64,000 nt of DNA from Pseudomonas antarctica. GTDB lineage: Bacteria; Pseudomonadota; Gammaproteobacteria; Pseudomonadales; Pseudomonadaceae. How positions within the stretch are numbered: the stretch's first letter is position 1; every line of letters starts with the position of its first letter. Positions 1-10,275 of this stretch are shown one piece after another. The stretch spans positions 310,001 through 374,000 of the forward strand of contig NZ_CP015600.1 in NCBI RefSeq assembly GCF_001647715.1, in the 5' to 3' direction. A model generated the notes under the pieces. That model was not told the origin of the DNA, ran no database searches, and saw only the letters and a list, made by a program, of their open reading frames with translations. The translations under genes were made by a program, and so were the position numbers.

Positions 1-1
1 G

Positions 2-982
2 CGCATTTCCCGCGGCCGTACCATCCGCGAATTCGTGTTTGGCGTACTGCTGATTCCGCTGGGCTTTACCCTGGCGTGGATGTCGATCTTCGGCAACAGC
101 GCCATCGACCAGGTACTCAACCACGGGTTGACCGCCCTCGGCCAGTCGGCCATCGACGACCCGTCGATGAGCCTCTACTTGCTGCTGGAAACCTATCCGT
201 GGAGCAAGACCGTGATCGCCGTCACGGTGTTTATCAGCTTCGTGTTCTTCGTCACCTCGGCCGACTCCGGCACCGTGGTGCTGTCGACCCTGTCGTCCAA
301 AGGCGGCAACGCCGATGAAGACGGGCCGAAGTGGCTGCGTGTGTTCTGGGGCGCAATGACCGCGCTGGTCACCAGTGCCTTGCTGTTTGCCGGCAGTATC
401 GACTCGCTGAAATCCGCAGTGGTACTGACCTCGTTGCCGTTCTCGCTGATCCTGCTGTTGATGATGTGGGGGCTGCACAAGGCTTTCCATCTCGAATCGC
501 AGAAGCAGATTGCTCAGTTGCATTCGTTGGCACCCGTATCGGCCTCACGCAAGGGCCGAGGCGGCTGGCGCCAGCGTTTGAGCCAGGCCGTGCACTTCCC
601 TTCGCGGGATGAGGTGTACCGCTTCCTTGAATCAACGGTGCGCCCGGCGATCGAGGAAGTGACGGCGGTATTTGTCGAGAAAGGCTTGAACGTGGTCACT
701 CAGCCTGACCCGTCCAATGACAGTGTCAGCCTGGAAATCGGCCATGGCGAGGAGCACCCGTTCGTCTACCAGGTGCAGATGCGCGGCTACTTCACGCCGT
801 CGTTTGCCCGGGGTGGCATGGGGTCGAAAGAGATCAACAACCGTCGCTATTACCGGGCGGAAGTGCACCTGAGTGAGGGCAGCCAGGACTACGATCTGGT
901 GGGCTACACCAAGGAGCAGATCATCAACGACATCCTCGACCAGTACGAGCGACACCTGCAGTTTTTGCACCTGGTGCGCTAG
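2..982 (+). CDS. betT: BCCT-family betaine/choline transporter, C-terminal part (partial)
   Basis: The reading frame is open from base 2, so the 5' part of the gene lies left of the window; 326 residues are visible. It begins inside the conserved BCCT core (RGRTIREFVFGVLLIP, then a segment with TSADSGTVVLS) and has hydrophobic membrane segments over roughly the first 145 residues. A long hydrophilic cytoplasmic tail of about 170 residues follows. BCCT carriers import quaternary amines such as choline or glycine betaine using the sodium or proton gradient. A long C-terminal tail is typical of the BetT-type choline carriers and often senses osmolarity. The family is secure; the exact substrate is inferred. 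A hairpin and terminator follow. Confidence 0.85.
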   Translation, partial: RISRGRTIREFVFGVLLIPLGFTLAWMSIFGNSAIDQVLNHGLTALGQSAIDDPSMSLYLLLETYPWSKTVIAVTVFISFVFFVTSADSGTVVLSTLSSKGGNADEDGPKWLRVFWGAMTALVTSALLFAGSIDSLKSAVVLTSLPFSLILLLMMWGLHKAFHLESQKQIAQLHSLAPVSASRKGRGGWRQRLSQAVHFPSRDEVYRFLESTVRPAIEEVTAVFVEKGLNVVTQPDPSNDSVSLEIGHGEEHPFVYQVQMRGYFTPSFARGGMGSKEINNRRYYRAEVHLSEGSQDYDLVGYTKEQIINDILDQYERHLQFLHLVR

Positions 983-987
983 TCCCC

Positions 988-1073
988 TGTGGGGGCGGGC
1001 TTGTCCGCGATCGCATCAGCTCGGTGTTTGAGATACACCGAGTTGCCTGCCTCGCGGGCAAGCCCGCTCCCGC
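988..1073. repeat. REPIN (inverted pair of REP sequences)
   Basis: Two REP cores in inverted orientation (GGGGGCGGGCTTGTCCGCGA and its partner ending CGGGCAAGCCCGCTCC) flank a short variable spacer that itself folds. It lies just after the transporter stop codon. Confidence 0.85.
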
Positions 1074-1085
1074 AAAAAAGCCCGC

Positions 1086-1112
1086 AAAGCCCCGTCCCAC
1101 GGGGCTTTCTTA
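1086..1112 (+). terminator. Rho-independent terminator after the BCCT gene
   Basis: An 8-bp perfect stem AAAGCCCC/GGGGCTTT with a 7-base loop is followed by TCTTAAATTT. It lies downstream of the transporter and before the porin. Confidence 0.7.
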
Positions 1113-1228
1113 AATTTAATTTCATTGGTGAACACCGCGTTTTGACGCGGAACTGTCATCTGGCCACTGCGTAATTGTGTGAAGCGTTTGACGCTTTCAT
1201 TTCAGAACAGTGACGGAGACCGGTAACA

Positions 1229-2578
1229 ATGAAGACGTTAATAAGCCCTATGGTGGGTGCCGCCATGGCGAGCTTTATGCTGTCCGCCCATGCCGATTTT
1301 ATCGACGACAGCCACGCCGATGTGACCTTGCTCAACCGCTACCTCAACCAGCAGGGGCGTGATGTGGTGAACAGCAGCGCCAAGGCCCACAGCGTGCGCG
1401 ATTGGGGCCAGGGTTTCGAGTTCAACTTCAAGTCCGGCTACACCGAAGGCCCGGTAGGTTTTGGCCTGGACCTGCAAGCGTTCTACGGTTTGAAACTGGA
1501 TTCCGGTGGCGACCTGAATGACAAGGACCACCAGGGCCGCTACCCCGGCAGCATGTTCCCGCTGGATGACGGCAAGTCGGCCGACCAGTTCGGCGTGCTG
1601 AGCCCAACATTCAAAATGCGCTTCGCCAAAGATGAACTGCGCCTCGGCACGCTCTACGGCAACAACCCGGTATTGGCCAACACCGACGGCCGCCTTTACC
1701 AGCAGACCAACACCGGTGTGCAACTGGTCTCCAAGGACCTCAGCGACTTCACCTTCACCGGCGGCGATATCTTCAAGACCAAGATCCGCAACGAAACCGG
1801 CGACCAGGGGATGATTACCGCAGGTGGCACCAAAGAGAGCGATCGCTTCTTGTTCGGTGGTGCCGATTACACCGGTATACAGAACACCACCGTCAGCCTG
1901 TGGTACTCCAACCTTGAGGATTACTACCAGCAGTTCTTCCTCGGCGCCAAGCGTCATGACGCCTTGTCCGTGGGCGCGATCGACACCGACGTGCGCGTGT
2001 TCCGCAGCCTGGGTGTGGGGGCTAATGCCGATGGCGATAAAGACTTTGCCGGTGCTGGCCTCTACGGTGATGGCACCAGCAAAGGCCGCATCAACCAAAC
2101 CACCGCCAGCTTGCTTGAGAGTTACAGCCTGGACGGCCACACCGTCGGCCTCGGTATCCAGAAAAACAGCGGCGACAGCGACTTCCCTTACCTCGACGCC
2201 GGCCTGAACAGCGGTGACGCACGCCAAGGCCCGGGTTCAGGTGCCGACACCCCGGCGCTGACCAACATGCAGTTGAACAAATTCCAGCACGCCGGCGAAC
2301 GCACCTGGCTGGCTCAGTACAAATATGACTTCGGCAAGCTCGGCCTCACCGGCCTGACCTTCTCCGCCGCCTACGCCCATGGCGATGACATCCGCACGGC
2401 CCAGGGCGATACCAGCGAATGGGAACGCAACATTGCCGTGGCTTACCAAGTACCGACCGGCACCCTCAAAGGCCTGGGCGTGACCTGGAAAAACGCGCAT
2501 GCGAGTCCGGACATTACCGGTGCTACCGTGCAAGATGAAAACCGCTTCTATGTCAGCTATGTCGTTCCACTCTGGTAG
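1229..2578 (+). CDS. OprD-family outer membrane porin
   Basis: A 449-residue protein with a signal peptide (about residues 1-22, cleavage after SAHA) and the OprD N-terminal pattern DFIDDSHADVTLLNRYLNQQGRD. Many alternating polar/hydrophobic strands follow, and it ends in the outer-membrane signature with a terminal aromatic residue (YVVPLW). OprD-type porins form 18-strand channels that admit small organic solutes such as basic amino acids or aromatic acids. The ATG follows GGAGACCGG, a plausible ribosome binding site. The neighbouring transporter could suggest a shared amine substrate, but this is not shown by the sequence. Substrate unassigned. Confidence 0.9.
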   Translation: MKTLISPMVGAAMASFMLSAHADFIDDSHADVTLLNRYLNQQGRDVVNSSAKAHSVRDWGQGFEFNFKSGYTEGPVGFGLDLQAFYGLKLDSGGDLNDKDHQGRYPGSMFPLDDGKSADQFGVLSPTFKMRFAKDELRLGTLYGNNPVLANTDGRLYQQTNTGVQLVSKDLSDFTFTGGDIFKTKIRNETGDQGMITAGGTKESDRFLFGGADYTGIQNTTVSLWYSNLEDYYQQFFLGAKRHDALSVGAIDTDVRVFRSLGVGANADGDKDFAGAGLYGDGTSKGRINQTTASLLESYSLDGHTVGLGIQKNSGDSDFPYLDAGLNSGDARQGPGSGADTPALTNMQLNKFQHAGERTWLAQYKYDFGKLGLTGLTFSAAYAHGDDIRTAQGDTSEWERNIAVAYQVPTGTLKGLGVTWKNAHASPDITGATVQDENRFYVSYVVPLW

Positions 2579-2630
2579 GAAATTGCTGTAAAACGGAAGG
2601 GCAGACTTAAGCGATTCAGCTGCTTAAAAG

Positions 2631-2663
2631 GCCTGGGAATATCGTTATTCCCGGGCCTTATTT
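2631..2663 (+). terminator. Terminator-like hairpin between the porin and aldo/keto reductase
   Basis: GGCCTGGGAATA pairs, with one wobble, to TATTCCCGGGCC across a short loop, followed by TTATTTG. It is placed to end the porin transcript 25 bases before the next gene. Confidence 0.65.
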
Positions 2664-2687
2664 GTCCCAAGTTCAAGAGAGGATTCG

Positions 2688-3725
2688 ATGACTTACATTG
2701 CTGCCGAAAACCGCTATGAATCTATTCCGTATCGCCGCGTAGGCCGCAGTGGATTGGTGCTGCCTGCACTGTCCCTGGGGCTGTGGCACAACTTTGGCGA
2801 CAGCACCCCGATCGACACCCAGCGCGCCTTGCTGCGCACCGCGTTCGACCTGGGTATCAACCACTTCGACCTGGCCAACAACTACGGCCCGCCTTATGGC
2901 AGCGCCGAGATCAACTTCGGCCGTTTGCTGCGCGAAGACTTCAAGCATTACCGCGACGAACTGATCATCTCCAGCAAAGCTGGTTGGGACATGTGGCCCG
3001 GCCCCTACGGCCAGGGCGGCGGCTCGCGCAAATACGTGCTGGCGAGCCTGGATCAGAGCCTGCAGCGCCTGGGCGTTGACTACGTGGATATTTTTTACTC
3101 GCACCGTTTCGACGCCGACACCCCGCTGGAAGAAACCGCCAGCGCCCTGGCCACGGCCGTGCAACAAGGCAAGGCGTTGTACATCGGTATCTCGTCTTAT
3201 TCCGGCGTGAAAACCCGCGAAATCGCGGCGCTGCTCAAGGAGTGGAAAGTACCGTTGCTGATCCACCAGCCGGCGTACAACCTGCTCAACCGCTGGGTGG
3301 AAAAAGACCTGCTGGACACCACCGAAGAACTTGGCGCCGGAGTGATCGCGTTCACGCCGCTGGCCCAGGGTTTGCTGACCGACAAGTACCTCAACGGCGT
3401 ACCGGCGGATGCGCGGGTCAATCGCCCGGGTGGCGGCTCGTTGCAGGCCAAGCACTTGTCCGAAGCCAACATCGCCCACGTGCGCGCGTTGAATGAAATC
3501 GCCAAGCGCCGTGGCCAGAGCCTGGCGCAATTGGCATTGGCCTGGACCCTGCGTGACCCACGGGTGACCAGTGCGCTGATCGGTGCGAGCCGGCCAGAGC
3601 AAATCATCGAGAACGTCGGGGCGTTGAAGAACTTGAGCTTCAGTGCCGAAGAACTGGCGGAGATTGATCGGTTTGCGCTGGAAGGTGGGATTAACCTTTG
3701 GGAGAAGCCATCCACCGCTGAATAA
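2688..3725 (+). CDS. Aldo/keto reductase of the YghZ (L-glyceraldehyde 3-phosphate reductase) type
   Basis: A 345-residue TIM-barrel NADPH-dependent oxidoreductase. The catalytic tetrad is visible: Asp61 and Tyr66 in HFDLANNYGPPYGSAE, Lys97 in IISSKAGW and His139 in FYSHRFD. The insert GWDMWPGPYGQGGGSRKY is characteristic of the YghZ/MgrA group, and the length matches E. coli YghZ (346). The family reduces toxic aldehydes such as L-glyceraldehyde 3-phosphate and methylglyoxal. The start is preceded by GAGAGGA. Single gene with a terminator upstream. Family confident; physiological substrate inferred. Confidence 0.88.
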   Translation: MTYIAAENRYESIPYRRVGRSGLVLPALSLGLWHNFGDSTPIDTQRALLRTAFDLGINHFDLANNYGPPYGSAEINFGRLLREDFKHYRDELIISSKAGWDMWPGPYGQGGGSRKYVLASLDQSLQRLGVDYVDIFYSHRFDADTPLEETASALATAVQQGKALYIGISSYSGVKTREIAALLKEWKVPLLIHQPAYNLLNRWVEKDLLDTTEELGAGVIAFTPLAQGLLTDKYLNGVPADARVNRPGGGSLQAKHLSEANIAHVRALNEIAKRRGQSLAQLALAWTLRDPRVTSALIGASRPEQIIENVGALKNLSFSAEELAEIDRFALEGGINLWEKPSTAE

Positions 3726-3738
3726 ACTGGCATAACCC

Positions 3739-3779
3739 GGTCACTGTGGGAGCGGCAAAGCCTGGCTTCCACAGTGACC
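3739..3779. repeat. Degenerate REP-like hairpin with perfect 11-bp arms
   Basis: GGTCACTGTGG and CCACAGTGACC form a perfect 11-bp stem around a remnant of a REP core (GAGCGGCAAAGCC). It lies right after the aldo/keto reductase and may act as a transcript 3' end. Confidence 0.6.
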
Positions 3780-3815
3780 TGAATTGCCAAATTTATTCGC
3801 CACGCTGTATATCAA

Positions 3816-3907
3816 ATGTGGGAGCGGGCTTGCTCGCGAATGCGGCGTATCAGTCAGTACATAGGTGACTGGCCCACCGCTTTCGCGAGCAAGCCCGCTC
3901 CCACATT
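3816..3907. repeat. REPIN
   Basis: Cores GGGAGCGGGCTTGCTCGCGA and TTCGCGAGCAAGCCCGCTCC lie in inverted orientation around a spacer. This single REPIN precedes the tandem array and differs from it in spacer sequence. Confidence 0.85.
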
Positions 3908-3947
3908 TTTTGGTCTTCAGCGTGGCAAATTCACACGCTACGACTCA

Positions 3948-4735
3948 GTTCCTGTGGGAGCCGGGCTTGCCCGCGATGGCGGTGTGTCAGTCGATGAATG
4001 TATTGGCTGACCCGGCGCTATCGCAGGCAAGCCCGTTCCCACATTTTTGATCTTCTGTGTGGCGAAGTCAGCCGGTGTGCGCTGTTCCTGTGGGAGCCGG
4101 GCTTGCCCGCGATGGCGGTGTGTCAGTCGATGAGTGTATTGGCTGACCCGGCGCTATCGCAGGCAAGCCAGCTCCCACATTTTTGATCTTCTGTGTGGCG
4201 AAGTCAGCCGGCGTGCGCGGTTCCTGTGGGAGCCGGGCTTGCCCGCGATGGCGGTGTGTCAGTCGATGAGTGTATCGGCTGACCCGGCGCTATCGCAGGC
4301 AAGCCAGCTCCCACATTTTTGCTCTTCTGTGTGGCGAAATCATCCGGCGTGCGCGGTTCCTGTGGGAGCCGGGCTTGCCCGCGATGGCGGTGTGTCAGTC
4401 GATGAGTGTATCGGCTGACCCGGCGCTATCGCAGGCAAGCCAGCTCCCACATTTTTGATCTTCTGTGTGGCGAAGTCAGCCGGTGTGCGCTGTTCCTGTG
4501 GGAGCCGGGCTTGCCCGCGATGGCGGTGTGTCAGTCGATGAGTGTGTTGGCTGACCCGGCGCTATCGCAGGTAAACCAGCTCCCACATTTTTGATCTTCT
4601 GTGGGGCGAAATCATCCGGTGTGCGCGGTTCCTGTGGGAGCCGGGCTTGCCCGCGATGGCGGTGTGTCAGTCGATGAATGTGTTGGCTGACCCGACGCTA
4701 TCGCAGGCAAGCCAGCCCACACATTTTGATCTTCA
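3948..4735. repeat. Tandem array of six 136-bp units, each containing one REPIN
   Basis: The unit starts GTTCCTGTGGGAGCCGGG at 3948, 4084, 4220, 4356, 4492 and 4628, an exact 136-bp period; the sixth copy lacks its last ~30 bases. Each unit holds a REP core, the spacer GGTGTGTCAGTCGATGA, the inverted REP core (CGCAGGCAAGCCAGCTCCCA) and a linker CACATTTTTGATCTTCTGTG...GCGCGGTTCC. Copies differ by only a few bases. This fills the 3726-4758 interval, which has no credible gene. Confidence 0.95.
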
Positions 4736-4758
4736 GTGATGCTGATGGCGTGCTTGGC

Positions 4759-5595
4759 TTAGAACGGCACATCGCCCAGAATCGTCGCCCGATGCATCAC
4801 CCGCCGCTGCGGCCGGTAGTCATCCACCGCGTAATGCTGGGTCACGCGGTTATCCCAGAAGGCCACGTCATTCTCCTGCCAGCGCCACCGAATGGTGAAT
4901 TCCGGCCGTGTTGCGCGGGCGAACAGCAGTTTCAAAATCGCCTCGCTTTCCGCCGGTTCCAGCTCGTTGATCCGGGTGGTAAATCCATCACTGACAAACA
5001 GCGACTTACGCCCGCTCACCGGGTGTGTACGCACCACCGGGTGCGACAGCGGCGGGTTCTTCTTGCGGGTTTCTTCCCAGCGCGCCAAGTCTTCAGCCGT
5101 ATTGCCAAAGCGTTCCAGCGGGAAGGATTTAGTGAAATCGTGAGTCGCCGTCAGGCCATCGAGCAGGCGCTTGAGCGGTGCCGACAACGCCTCGTACGCC
5201 GCAATGCCACTGGCCCACAACGTGTCGCCGCCAAACGCCGGCAGCAGCTTGGCGCTGAGCACCGCACCGAGGGCAGGGGTGGGCAGGAAGGTCACGTCGG
5301 TATGCCACACGGCGTTATCACGCACATCGGTCACCGCGGTGTCGAGGATCAGCACTTCGGGCTGTTCCGGCACGTTGGGGTAGATCGGGTGAATATGCAG
5401 GTCACCAAAATTGGCCGCGAAGCGTGCCTGTTGCTGCGGCGTGATGGCTTGGTCGCGGAAGAACAGCACCGAGTGGGTAAGCAACGCCTGTTCGATGGCG
5501 TTGCGCTGTTCAATATTCAGCGGCTGGGTGATATCGACGCCACTGATCTGGGCGCCCAGGGCGGTGCTTAATGGGGTAACGGTCAGGCTGCTCAT
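4759..5595 (-). CDS. tauD: Taurine dioxygenase TauD
   Basis: A 278-residue Fe(II)/2-oxoglutarate dioxygenase that converts taurine to aminoacetaldehyde and sulfite, releasing sulfur for assimilation. The iron ligands are visible as His98 and Asp100 ([10 protein letters not shown]) and His254 ([10 protein letters not shown]); Arg265 is the likely 2-oxoglutarate anchor. These match E. coli TauD with an offset of one. The start chosen is [10 protein letters not shown], because the longer frame would run into tauC and the family begins here. It is last in the operon tauA-tauB-tauC-tauD, 11 bases after tauC. Expected to be induced by sulfate starvation. Confidence 0.95.
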   Translation of the reverse strand: MSSLTVTPLSTALGAQISGVDITQPLNIEQRNAIEQALLTHSVLFFRDQAITPQQQARFAANFGDLHIHPIYPNVPEQPEVLILDTAVTDVRDNAVWHTDVTFLPTPALGAVLSAKLLPAFGGDTLWASGIAAYEALSAPLKRLLDGLTATHDFTKSFPLERFGNTAEDLARWEETRKKNPPLSHPVVRTHPVSGRKSLFVSDGFTTRINELEPAESEAILKLLFARATRPEFTIRWRWQENDVAFWDNRVTQHYAVDDYRPQRRVMHRATILGDVPF

Positions 5596-5606
5596 GCTGT
5601 TCTCAC

Positions 5607-6443
5607 TCAGTGTGCCTGGCCATGCCAAGGCACCCATTTGCGTTGCAGGGCACGCAGGCCCATTTCCATGGCGAAGGCGATCAAGGCGATCACCAGAATC
5701 CCCAGCACCACCACGTCAGTGACCAGAAACTGTGCCGCCGACTGCACCATAAAGCCCAGGCCGCTGGTGGCGGCGATCAGCTCGGCGGCGACCAGCGTCG
5801 ACCAGCCCACACCCAGGCCGATGCGCACACCGGTGAGGATGTCGGGCAGGGCGCTCGGCAGGATCACATGGCGAATCAACTGGGCACGGGTCGCGCCCAA
5901 CGACTGCGCGGCACGCAGCTTGGCCGGGTCGACCGTGCGCACGCCGGTCGCGGTGGCGATGGCGATGGGCGCGAAGATCGCCAGGTAAATCAGCAGCACC
6001 TTGGACAGTTCGCCGATGCCGCACCAGATCACAATCAACGGCAAGTAGGCCAACGGCGGAATCGGCCGGTAGAACTCGATCAACGGGTCGAGAATGCCGC
6101 GGGCAATTCGGTTGGAGCCGATGGCAATGCCGACCGGCACGGCGGTCAGCACCGCAAAGCCCAGGCCCAGGCCGATACGGCTCAAGCTCGCGCCCAGGTG
6201 CTGCCACAATGTGGAGTCCATGTAGCCCGTGGTCGCCAGCAGCCAGCCTTTTTGCAGCACGGCAGACGGTGGTGGCAGGAACAAGGGTTCGATCAAACCG
6301 GTAGCGGTCACGGCCCACCAGATCGCCAGCAAGGTGACCAGCGTCAGCACGCTGATCCAACGCGTGCTCAGGCTGCGGCGTACCGGGATAACCGCGTGAG
6401 CCACGGGCTTCGCGGCCGTGGCGGGGAGTTCGTAGCTGCTCAT
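5607..6443 (-). CDS. tauC: Taurine ABC transporter permease TauC
   Basis: A 278-residue inner-membrane permease with an N-terminal membrane segment (around 28-50) and several more helices. The cytoplasmic EAA-type loop [20 protein letters not shown] contacts the ATPase. The SsuC/TauC family imports sulfonates. Its start overlaps the tauB stop by four bases (ATGA), indicating translational coupling. Taurine specificity comes from the linked tauD. Confidence 0.93.
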   Translation of the reverse strand: MSSYELPATAAKPVAHAVIPVRRSLSTRWISVLTLVTLLAIWWAVTATGLIEPLFLPPPSAVLQKGWLLATTGYMDSTLWQHLGASLSRIGLGLGFAVLTAVPVGIAIGSNRIARGILDPLIEFYRPIPPLAYLPLIVIWCGIGELSKVLLIYLAIFAPIAIATATGVRTVDPAKLRAAQSLGATRAQLIRHVILPSALPDILTGVRIGLGVGWSTLVAAELIAATSGLGFMVQSAAQFLVTDVVVLGILVIALIAFAMEMGLRALQRKWVPWHGQAH

Positions 6444-7219
6444 GCGGACACCTGCCGTTGGGAGAACACTTTGCCCAGCACGTGCTCACGGGTTTCGATA
6501 AAGCGCGGGTCGGACTTGATCGCCCGGGCCGATTCACCGGCGGCGTAGCGTTGGCCGAAGTCCAGGTGCAGGCGTTCGACGATCTGGCCCGGGTTGGGCG
6601 CCAACAGGATCAAATCGGTGGCGAGAAAGACCGCTTCTTCGATGTCGTGAGTAATCAGGAATACCGGTTTGGCCGTGCGCCGCCAGACTTGCAGCAGCAA
6701 CTCCTGCATCTGTTCGCGCGTGAAGGCATCCAGCGCGCCGAAGGGTTCATCCATCAGCAACACGCGAGGGTCGGCCGCCAGGGCGCGGGCCAGGCCCACA
6801 CGCTGCTTCTGGCCGCCGGAGAGTTGCCAGATGCGGCGGCTGTCGAAACCGGCGAGGTCGACCAGGGCGAGCATTTCCCGGGCGCGCACTTCACGTTGCG
6901 CCTTGGGTACGCCGGCCAGTTCGAGACCGAAGCCAACGTTGGCCAGCACGTCCTGCCACGGCAGCAGGGCGTCGTCCTGGAACACCACGCCACGTTCGGC
7001 ACTGGGGCCTTTGACTGGCACGCCATCGAGGGTGATGCGCCCGGCAGAAGGTTCGACGAAACCGGCAATCAGGTTCAATAGCGAGGTCTTGCCACTACCG
7101 GACGGCCCGAGAGCCACCAGCAATTGCTGAGGCCCAAGGTCGAGTGAGATGTCAGACAGTACCGGTTCTGTGGCGCCTGGGTACTGTGCGCTGATGCGCT
7201 CCAGTTGTAGCAAGGCCAT
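6440..7219 (-). CDS. tauB: Taurine ABC transporter ATP-binding protein TauB
   Basis: A 259-residue ABC ATPase with Walker A GPSGSGKT (residues 38-45), a Q-loop at [11 protein letters not shown], signature [15 protein letters not shown], Walker [13 protein letters not shown] and a switch histidine in [10 protein letters not shown]. It powers taurine import through TauC. It sits between tauA (17-base gap) and tauC (four-base overlap). Confidence 0.94.
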   Translation of the reverse strand: MALLQLERISAQYPGATEPVLSDISLDLGPQQLLVALGPSGSGKTSLLNLIAGFVEPSAGRITLDGVPVKGPSAERGVVFQDDALLPWQDVLANVGFGLELAGVPKAQREVRAREMLALVDLAGFDSRRIWQLSGGQKQRVGLARALAADPRVLLMDEPFGALDAFTREQMQELLLQVWRRTAKPVFLITHDIEEAVFLATDLILLAPNPGQIVERLHLDFGQRYAAGESARAIKSDPRFIETREHVLGKVFSQRQVSA

Positions 7220-7236
7220 CGCAATGAACTCCCGAA

Positions 7237-8229
7237 TCAGTGAGTGATGAACTTGGCGCTGATGTAAGGCGCGTAGTCCGGCAGCACGGCGTCGACCTTG
7301 CCTTGTTCCTTGAGGAACGCGGCGGTATCGGTCACCGCTTTGGTGGTCGGTGCGCCCAGCAGCGTCACCTGGTCAGCGGCCAGCGGGTAAACGTTGCCTT
7401 GCAGCAGCAGCGGGATATCGCTGGCCTTGGCGCCGGAGAGCTTCACCAGTTTGTCGACGTTGCCTGTGTCGGCGAGCCAGGCTTGTGGGTCTTTGCGATA
7501 CGCGGCGTAGGCATCCAACGTGACTTTGGCGAAGGCGCTGACGATTTCCGGGTGTTTCTCGGCGAAGTCTTTACGCACGATCCACGCATCGAAGGTCGGC
7601 GCGCCGAACTTGGCCAATTCGCCGGAGGTGATCAGCACCTTGCCGTTTTCCTTGGCCACGCCCAGGGCGGGGTCCCAAACGTAGGTCGCGTCGATATCAC
7701 CGCGCTTCCAGGCGGCGATGATCGCCGGTGGCGCGAGGTTGAGGATCGTGACTTTCGACGGGTCGATGTTCCAGTGCTTCAGCGCGGCCAACAGGCTGTA
7801 GTGGCCGGTGGATACGAACGGCACGGCGATTTTTTTGCCGACCAGGTCCTGCGGGCTGTTGATCCCCGAACCATTGCGCGCCACCAGGGCTTCGGCGCCG
7901 CCGATCTGGGTGGCCACGAGGAAGGTTTCCACCGGTACTTTGCGGGTGACGGCAGCGGTCAGCGGGCTGGAACCGAGGTAGCCGATCTGCACGTCGCCGG
8001 AGGCGATGGCGGCGATGATGTCGGCGCCATTGTCGAATTTGCGCCAGTCGATCTTGGCATGGGTGGCTTTTTCATACGCGCCGTCGGCCTGGGCAACTTT
8101 GGCCGGGTCCACGGTGGTCTGGTAAGCGATGGTCACATCCGCCGCCTGTGCAAACAGGCTGGCACCGGCCAGGGACAACGCCGCCAGGAGGCGGAGAGGG
8201 AAATGCAGTTTCAAGGGGAAGCTCCTCAA
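7237..8229 (-). CDS. tauA: Taurine-binding periplasmic protein TauA
   Basis: A 330-residue substrate-binding protein of the NitT/TauT family. The signal peptide covers about residues 1-29 (basic start, hydrophobic [17 protein letters not shown]); the mature part begins DVTIAYQT, as in E. coli TauA. It delivers taurine to TauBC. First gene of tauABCD; the upstream AT-rich stretch 8265-8320 is the likely promoter region, where a CysB/Cbl-type control would be expected. No specific operator could be defined. Confidence 0.93.
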   Translation of the reverse strand: MRSFPLKLHFPLRLLAALSLAGASLFAQAADVTIAYQTTVDPAKVAQADGAYEKATHAKIDWRKFDNGADIIAAIASGDVQIGYLGSSPLTAAVTRKVPVETFLVATQIGGAEALVARNGSGINSPQDLVGKKIAVPFVSTGHYSLLAALKHWNIDPSKVTILNLAPPAIIAAWKRGDIDATYVWDPALGVAKENGKVLITSGELAKFGAPTFDAWIVRKDFAEKHPEIVSAFAKVTLDAYAAYRKDPQAWLADTGNVDKLVKLSGAKASDIPLLLQGNVYPLAADQVTLLGAPTTKAVTDTAAFLKEQGKVDAVLPDYAPYISAKFITH

Positions 8230-8353
8230 TCAGGCGGCCGAGGGTCGGCGAGTGAGGAGACTAAATGATCTAAGAATCCGAAAATAAATAACATTTTCGA
8301 ATTAGCTTATGAGGAGAAAGGTGAAAGACGCTCTTCAGTCAAAAGCGGGCAAA

Positions 8354-8441
8354 TGCGGGAGGGGGCTTGCTCCCGATGGCGGTAGGCCAGTCAATGATAG
8401 ATGACTGATAATCCGCTATCGGGAGCAAGCCCCCTCCCACA
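8354..8441. repeat. REPIN between tauA and gshA
   Basis: The inverted cores GGGAGGGGGCTTGCTCCCGA and its complement near 8418-8440 bracket a spacer with ATGATAGATGACTGAT. The core is a different sequence class (GGGGGCTTGCTCCC) from the other REPINs in the window. Confidence 0.85.
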
Positions 8442-8477
8442 TAAAGCCCATTCCCATGAGGGATTGAGCTCGGCTTT

Positions 8478-10076
8478 TTAGTTGCTGATCGCCAGGATGC
8501 TCGCCTGGTACGACCCGACAAACACATCAAAGTCGCCCACTTCGTTCTGCTCCAGTTCCGCCTGTTGCGCCAGCGACGTGCGCGCCAGTTCCTCAAAACG
8601 TGCCTGCTCTGCAGCCGGCAACGGCTCTTTACGGAAGTACGCGGCATGCACCTCGCTTTGGTGCAGGGAGAACTGCGCAAAACTCTCTTTGCGCTCGGCC
8701 ATCGCCGCCAGCACCTGGGCCGATGGCGTCAGAGAAGGGTCTTTGACCTTCGCCAACTGAGCGTCCAGTGCCTGGCTGTGTTCCTGGATACCGTGGCTTT
8801 CGTCAAGCAACGCGGCCAACGGCGCAATCTGCTCCAGCAGCTCCGTGGCCCATTCCTTCATGTCCACGGGCTGGCCCTGACGCTGCAACTGCAGGCCTGG
8901 GCGGCGACCTTCCTTGACCACACTGAGGAAGTTGGAGGTGGCATTGCCGCACTCGTTGTTGGCGAACAGCGGGCTGTCGTTCAACGCGCAGTACAGCAGG
9001 AACGCGTCGAGGAAGCGCGATTCCGGCAGGTCGATACCCATCGGCAGGAACGGGTTGATGTCCAGGCAACGCACTTCGATGTACTGAATGCCACGGGCCA
9101 TCAGCGCCTGGATCGGCCGTTCGCCAGTGTAGGTCACGCGCTTGGGGCGAATGTTGGAGTAGTACTCGTTTTCGATCTGCAGGATGTTGGTGTTGAGCTG
9201 AACCCACTCACCGTCCTTATGGGTGCCGACTTCGACGTAAGGTGCGTAGGGCGTTGCCACCGCTTCACGCAGGCTGTCGGTGTAGCTGCTCAGATCGTTG
9301 TAGCACGGCGTCAGGCCCGCCTGGGCGTTGCTCTGGTAACCCAGGTCGCTCATGCGCAGGCTGGTGGCGTAGGGCAGGTACAGCGTGTCGGCGTCCAACG
9401 CCTCCAGCTGGTGCGAGCGACCGCGCAGGAAGCCGGCGTCCAGTGCCGGTGAGGCACCAAACAGGTACATCAACAGCCAGCTGTAGCGACGGAAGTTACG
9501 GATCAGCGCGATATACGCGGTGGACTGGTAGTCGCGGTCGGTGCCGACGAAACCTTCAGTCTCCTTGAGCAACGGCCACAACTGTTCCGGCAGGGAAAAG
9601 TTGTAGTGAATGCCGGCGATGCACTGCATGGTCTTGCCGTAACGCAGGGCCAGGCCCTTGCGGTACACGTACTTGAGTTGTCCGATATTCGAGGTGCCGT
9701 AGTAGGCAATCGGAATATCTTCCTCGGCCGGCAACGGGCACGGCATCGAAGGGCTCCACAGGTACTCGTTGCCGAGTTTGCTGTAGGCAAAACGATGGAT
9801 CTTGTCCAGGCTGCTCAGGGTATCGGCCGGGTTGGGCAGGGCGGGAGTGATGAACTCCAGCAGCGATTCCGAGTAGTCGGTGGTGATCAATTCGTTGGTC
9901 AACGCAGCGCCCAGGGCTTCAGGGTGCGGCGTTTGTGCCAGGCGACCCTCATCCGTGACGCGCAGGCATTCGCGCTCGATGCCGTGCAAGCACTGCTCTA
10001 GCAGGGAGAGGTGTTCGCGCTTGCCGAGCAAGGCCAGGCGGCGGTTGAGAAGTTCGCTCAAGTTGGATTCCTTCAC
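8478..10076 (-). CDS. gshA: Glutamate-cysteine ligase GshA
   Basis: A 532-residue enzyme catalysing ATP-dependent joining of L-glutamate and L-cysteine, the first step of glutathione synthesis. It has the length and features of the gamma-proteobacterial family: N-terminal [25 protein letters not shown], the metal/ATP site region around [10 protein letters not shown], and conserved [19 protein letters not shown]. Cytoplasmic. The upstream neighbour is a separate thioesterase, so gshA appears monocistronic. The start [10 protein letters not shown] is the only good one near the family start. Confidence 0.96.
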   Translation of the reverse strand: MKESNLSELLNRRLALLGKREHLSLLEQCLHGIERECLRVTDEGRLAQTPHPEALGAALTNELITTDYSESLLEFITPALPNPADTLSSLDKIHRFAYSKLGNEYLWSPSMPCPLPAEEDIPIAYYGTSNIGQLKYVYRKGLALRYGKTMQCIAGIHYNFSLPEQLWPLLKETEGFVGTDRDYQSTAYIALIRNFRRYSWLLMYLFGASPALDAGFLRGRSHQLEALDADTLYLPYATSLRMSDLGYQSNAQAGLTPCYNDLSSYTDSLREAVATPYAPYVEVGTHKDGEWVQLNTNILQIENEYYSNIRPKRVTYTGERPIQALMARGIQYIEVRCLDINPFLPMGIDLPESRFLDAFLLYCALNDSPLFANNECGNATSNFLSVVKEGRRPGLQLQRQGQPVDMKEWATELLEQIAPLAALLDESHGIQEHSQALDAQLAKVKDPSLTPSAQVLAAMAERKESFAQFSLHQSEVHAAYFRKEPLPAAEQARFEELARTSLAQQAELEQNEVGDFDVFVGSYQASILAISN

Positions 10077-10275
10077 GCGTCAGTCGCCCCAATATGGGGG
10101 TGGGCAGGACGGTCTACAAGGGTGAAGTTAAAACTGGCGTTATCGCCTGGTTTTGAGTCGATTTGACCCGCTTTGAAAAAGCCTACTTCACTCCATGAAT
10201 TGGGCTATAGCGCAGCAAGAAAATTCCGACGCTGTTGTCGCAGCGCCGAAATTAACTCAAATCGAGGGCGGGGAG

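Noticed and set aside
3998..4594. Repeated 62-residue frames in the REPIN array (MYWLTRRYRRQ...)
   Set aside because: They are translations of the 136-bp repeat; identical in each copy because the DNA repeats, with no ribosome binding site.
3948..4735. CRISPR array
   Set aside because: The whole 136-bp unit repeats, including the would-be spacers; each unit is a REPIN and no cas gene is near.
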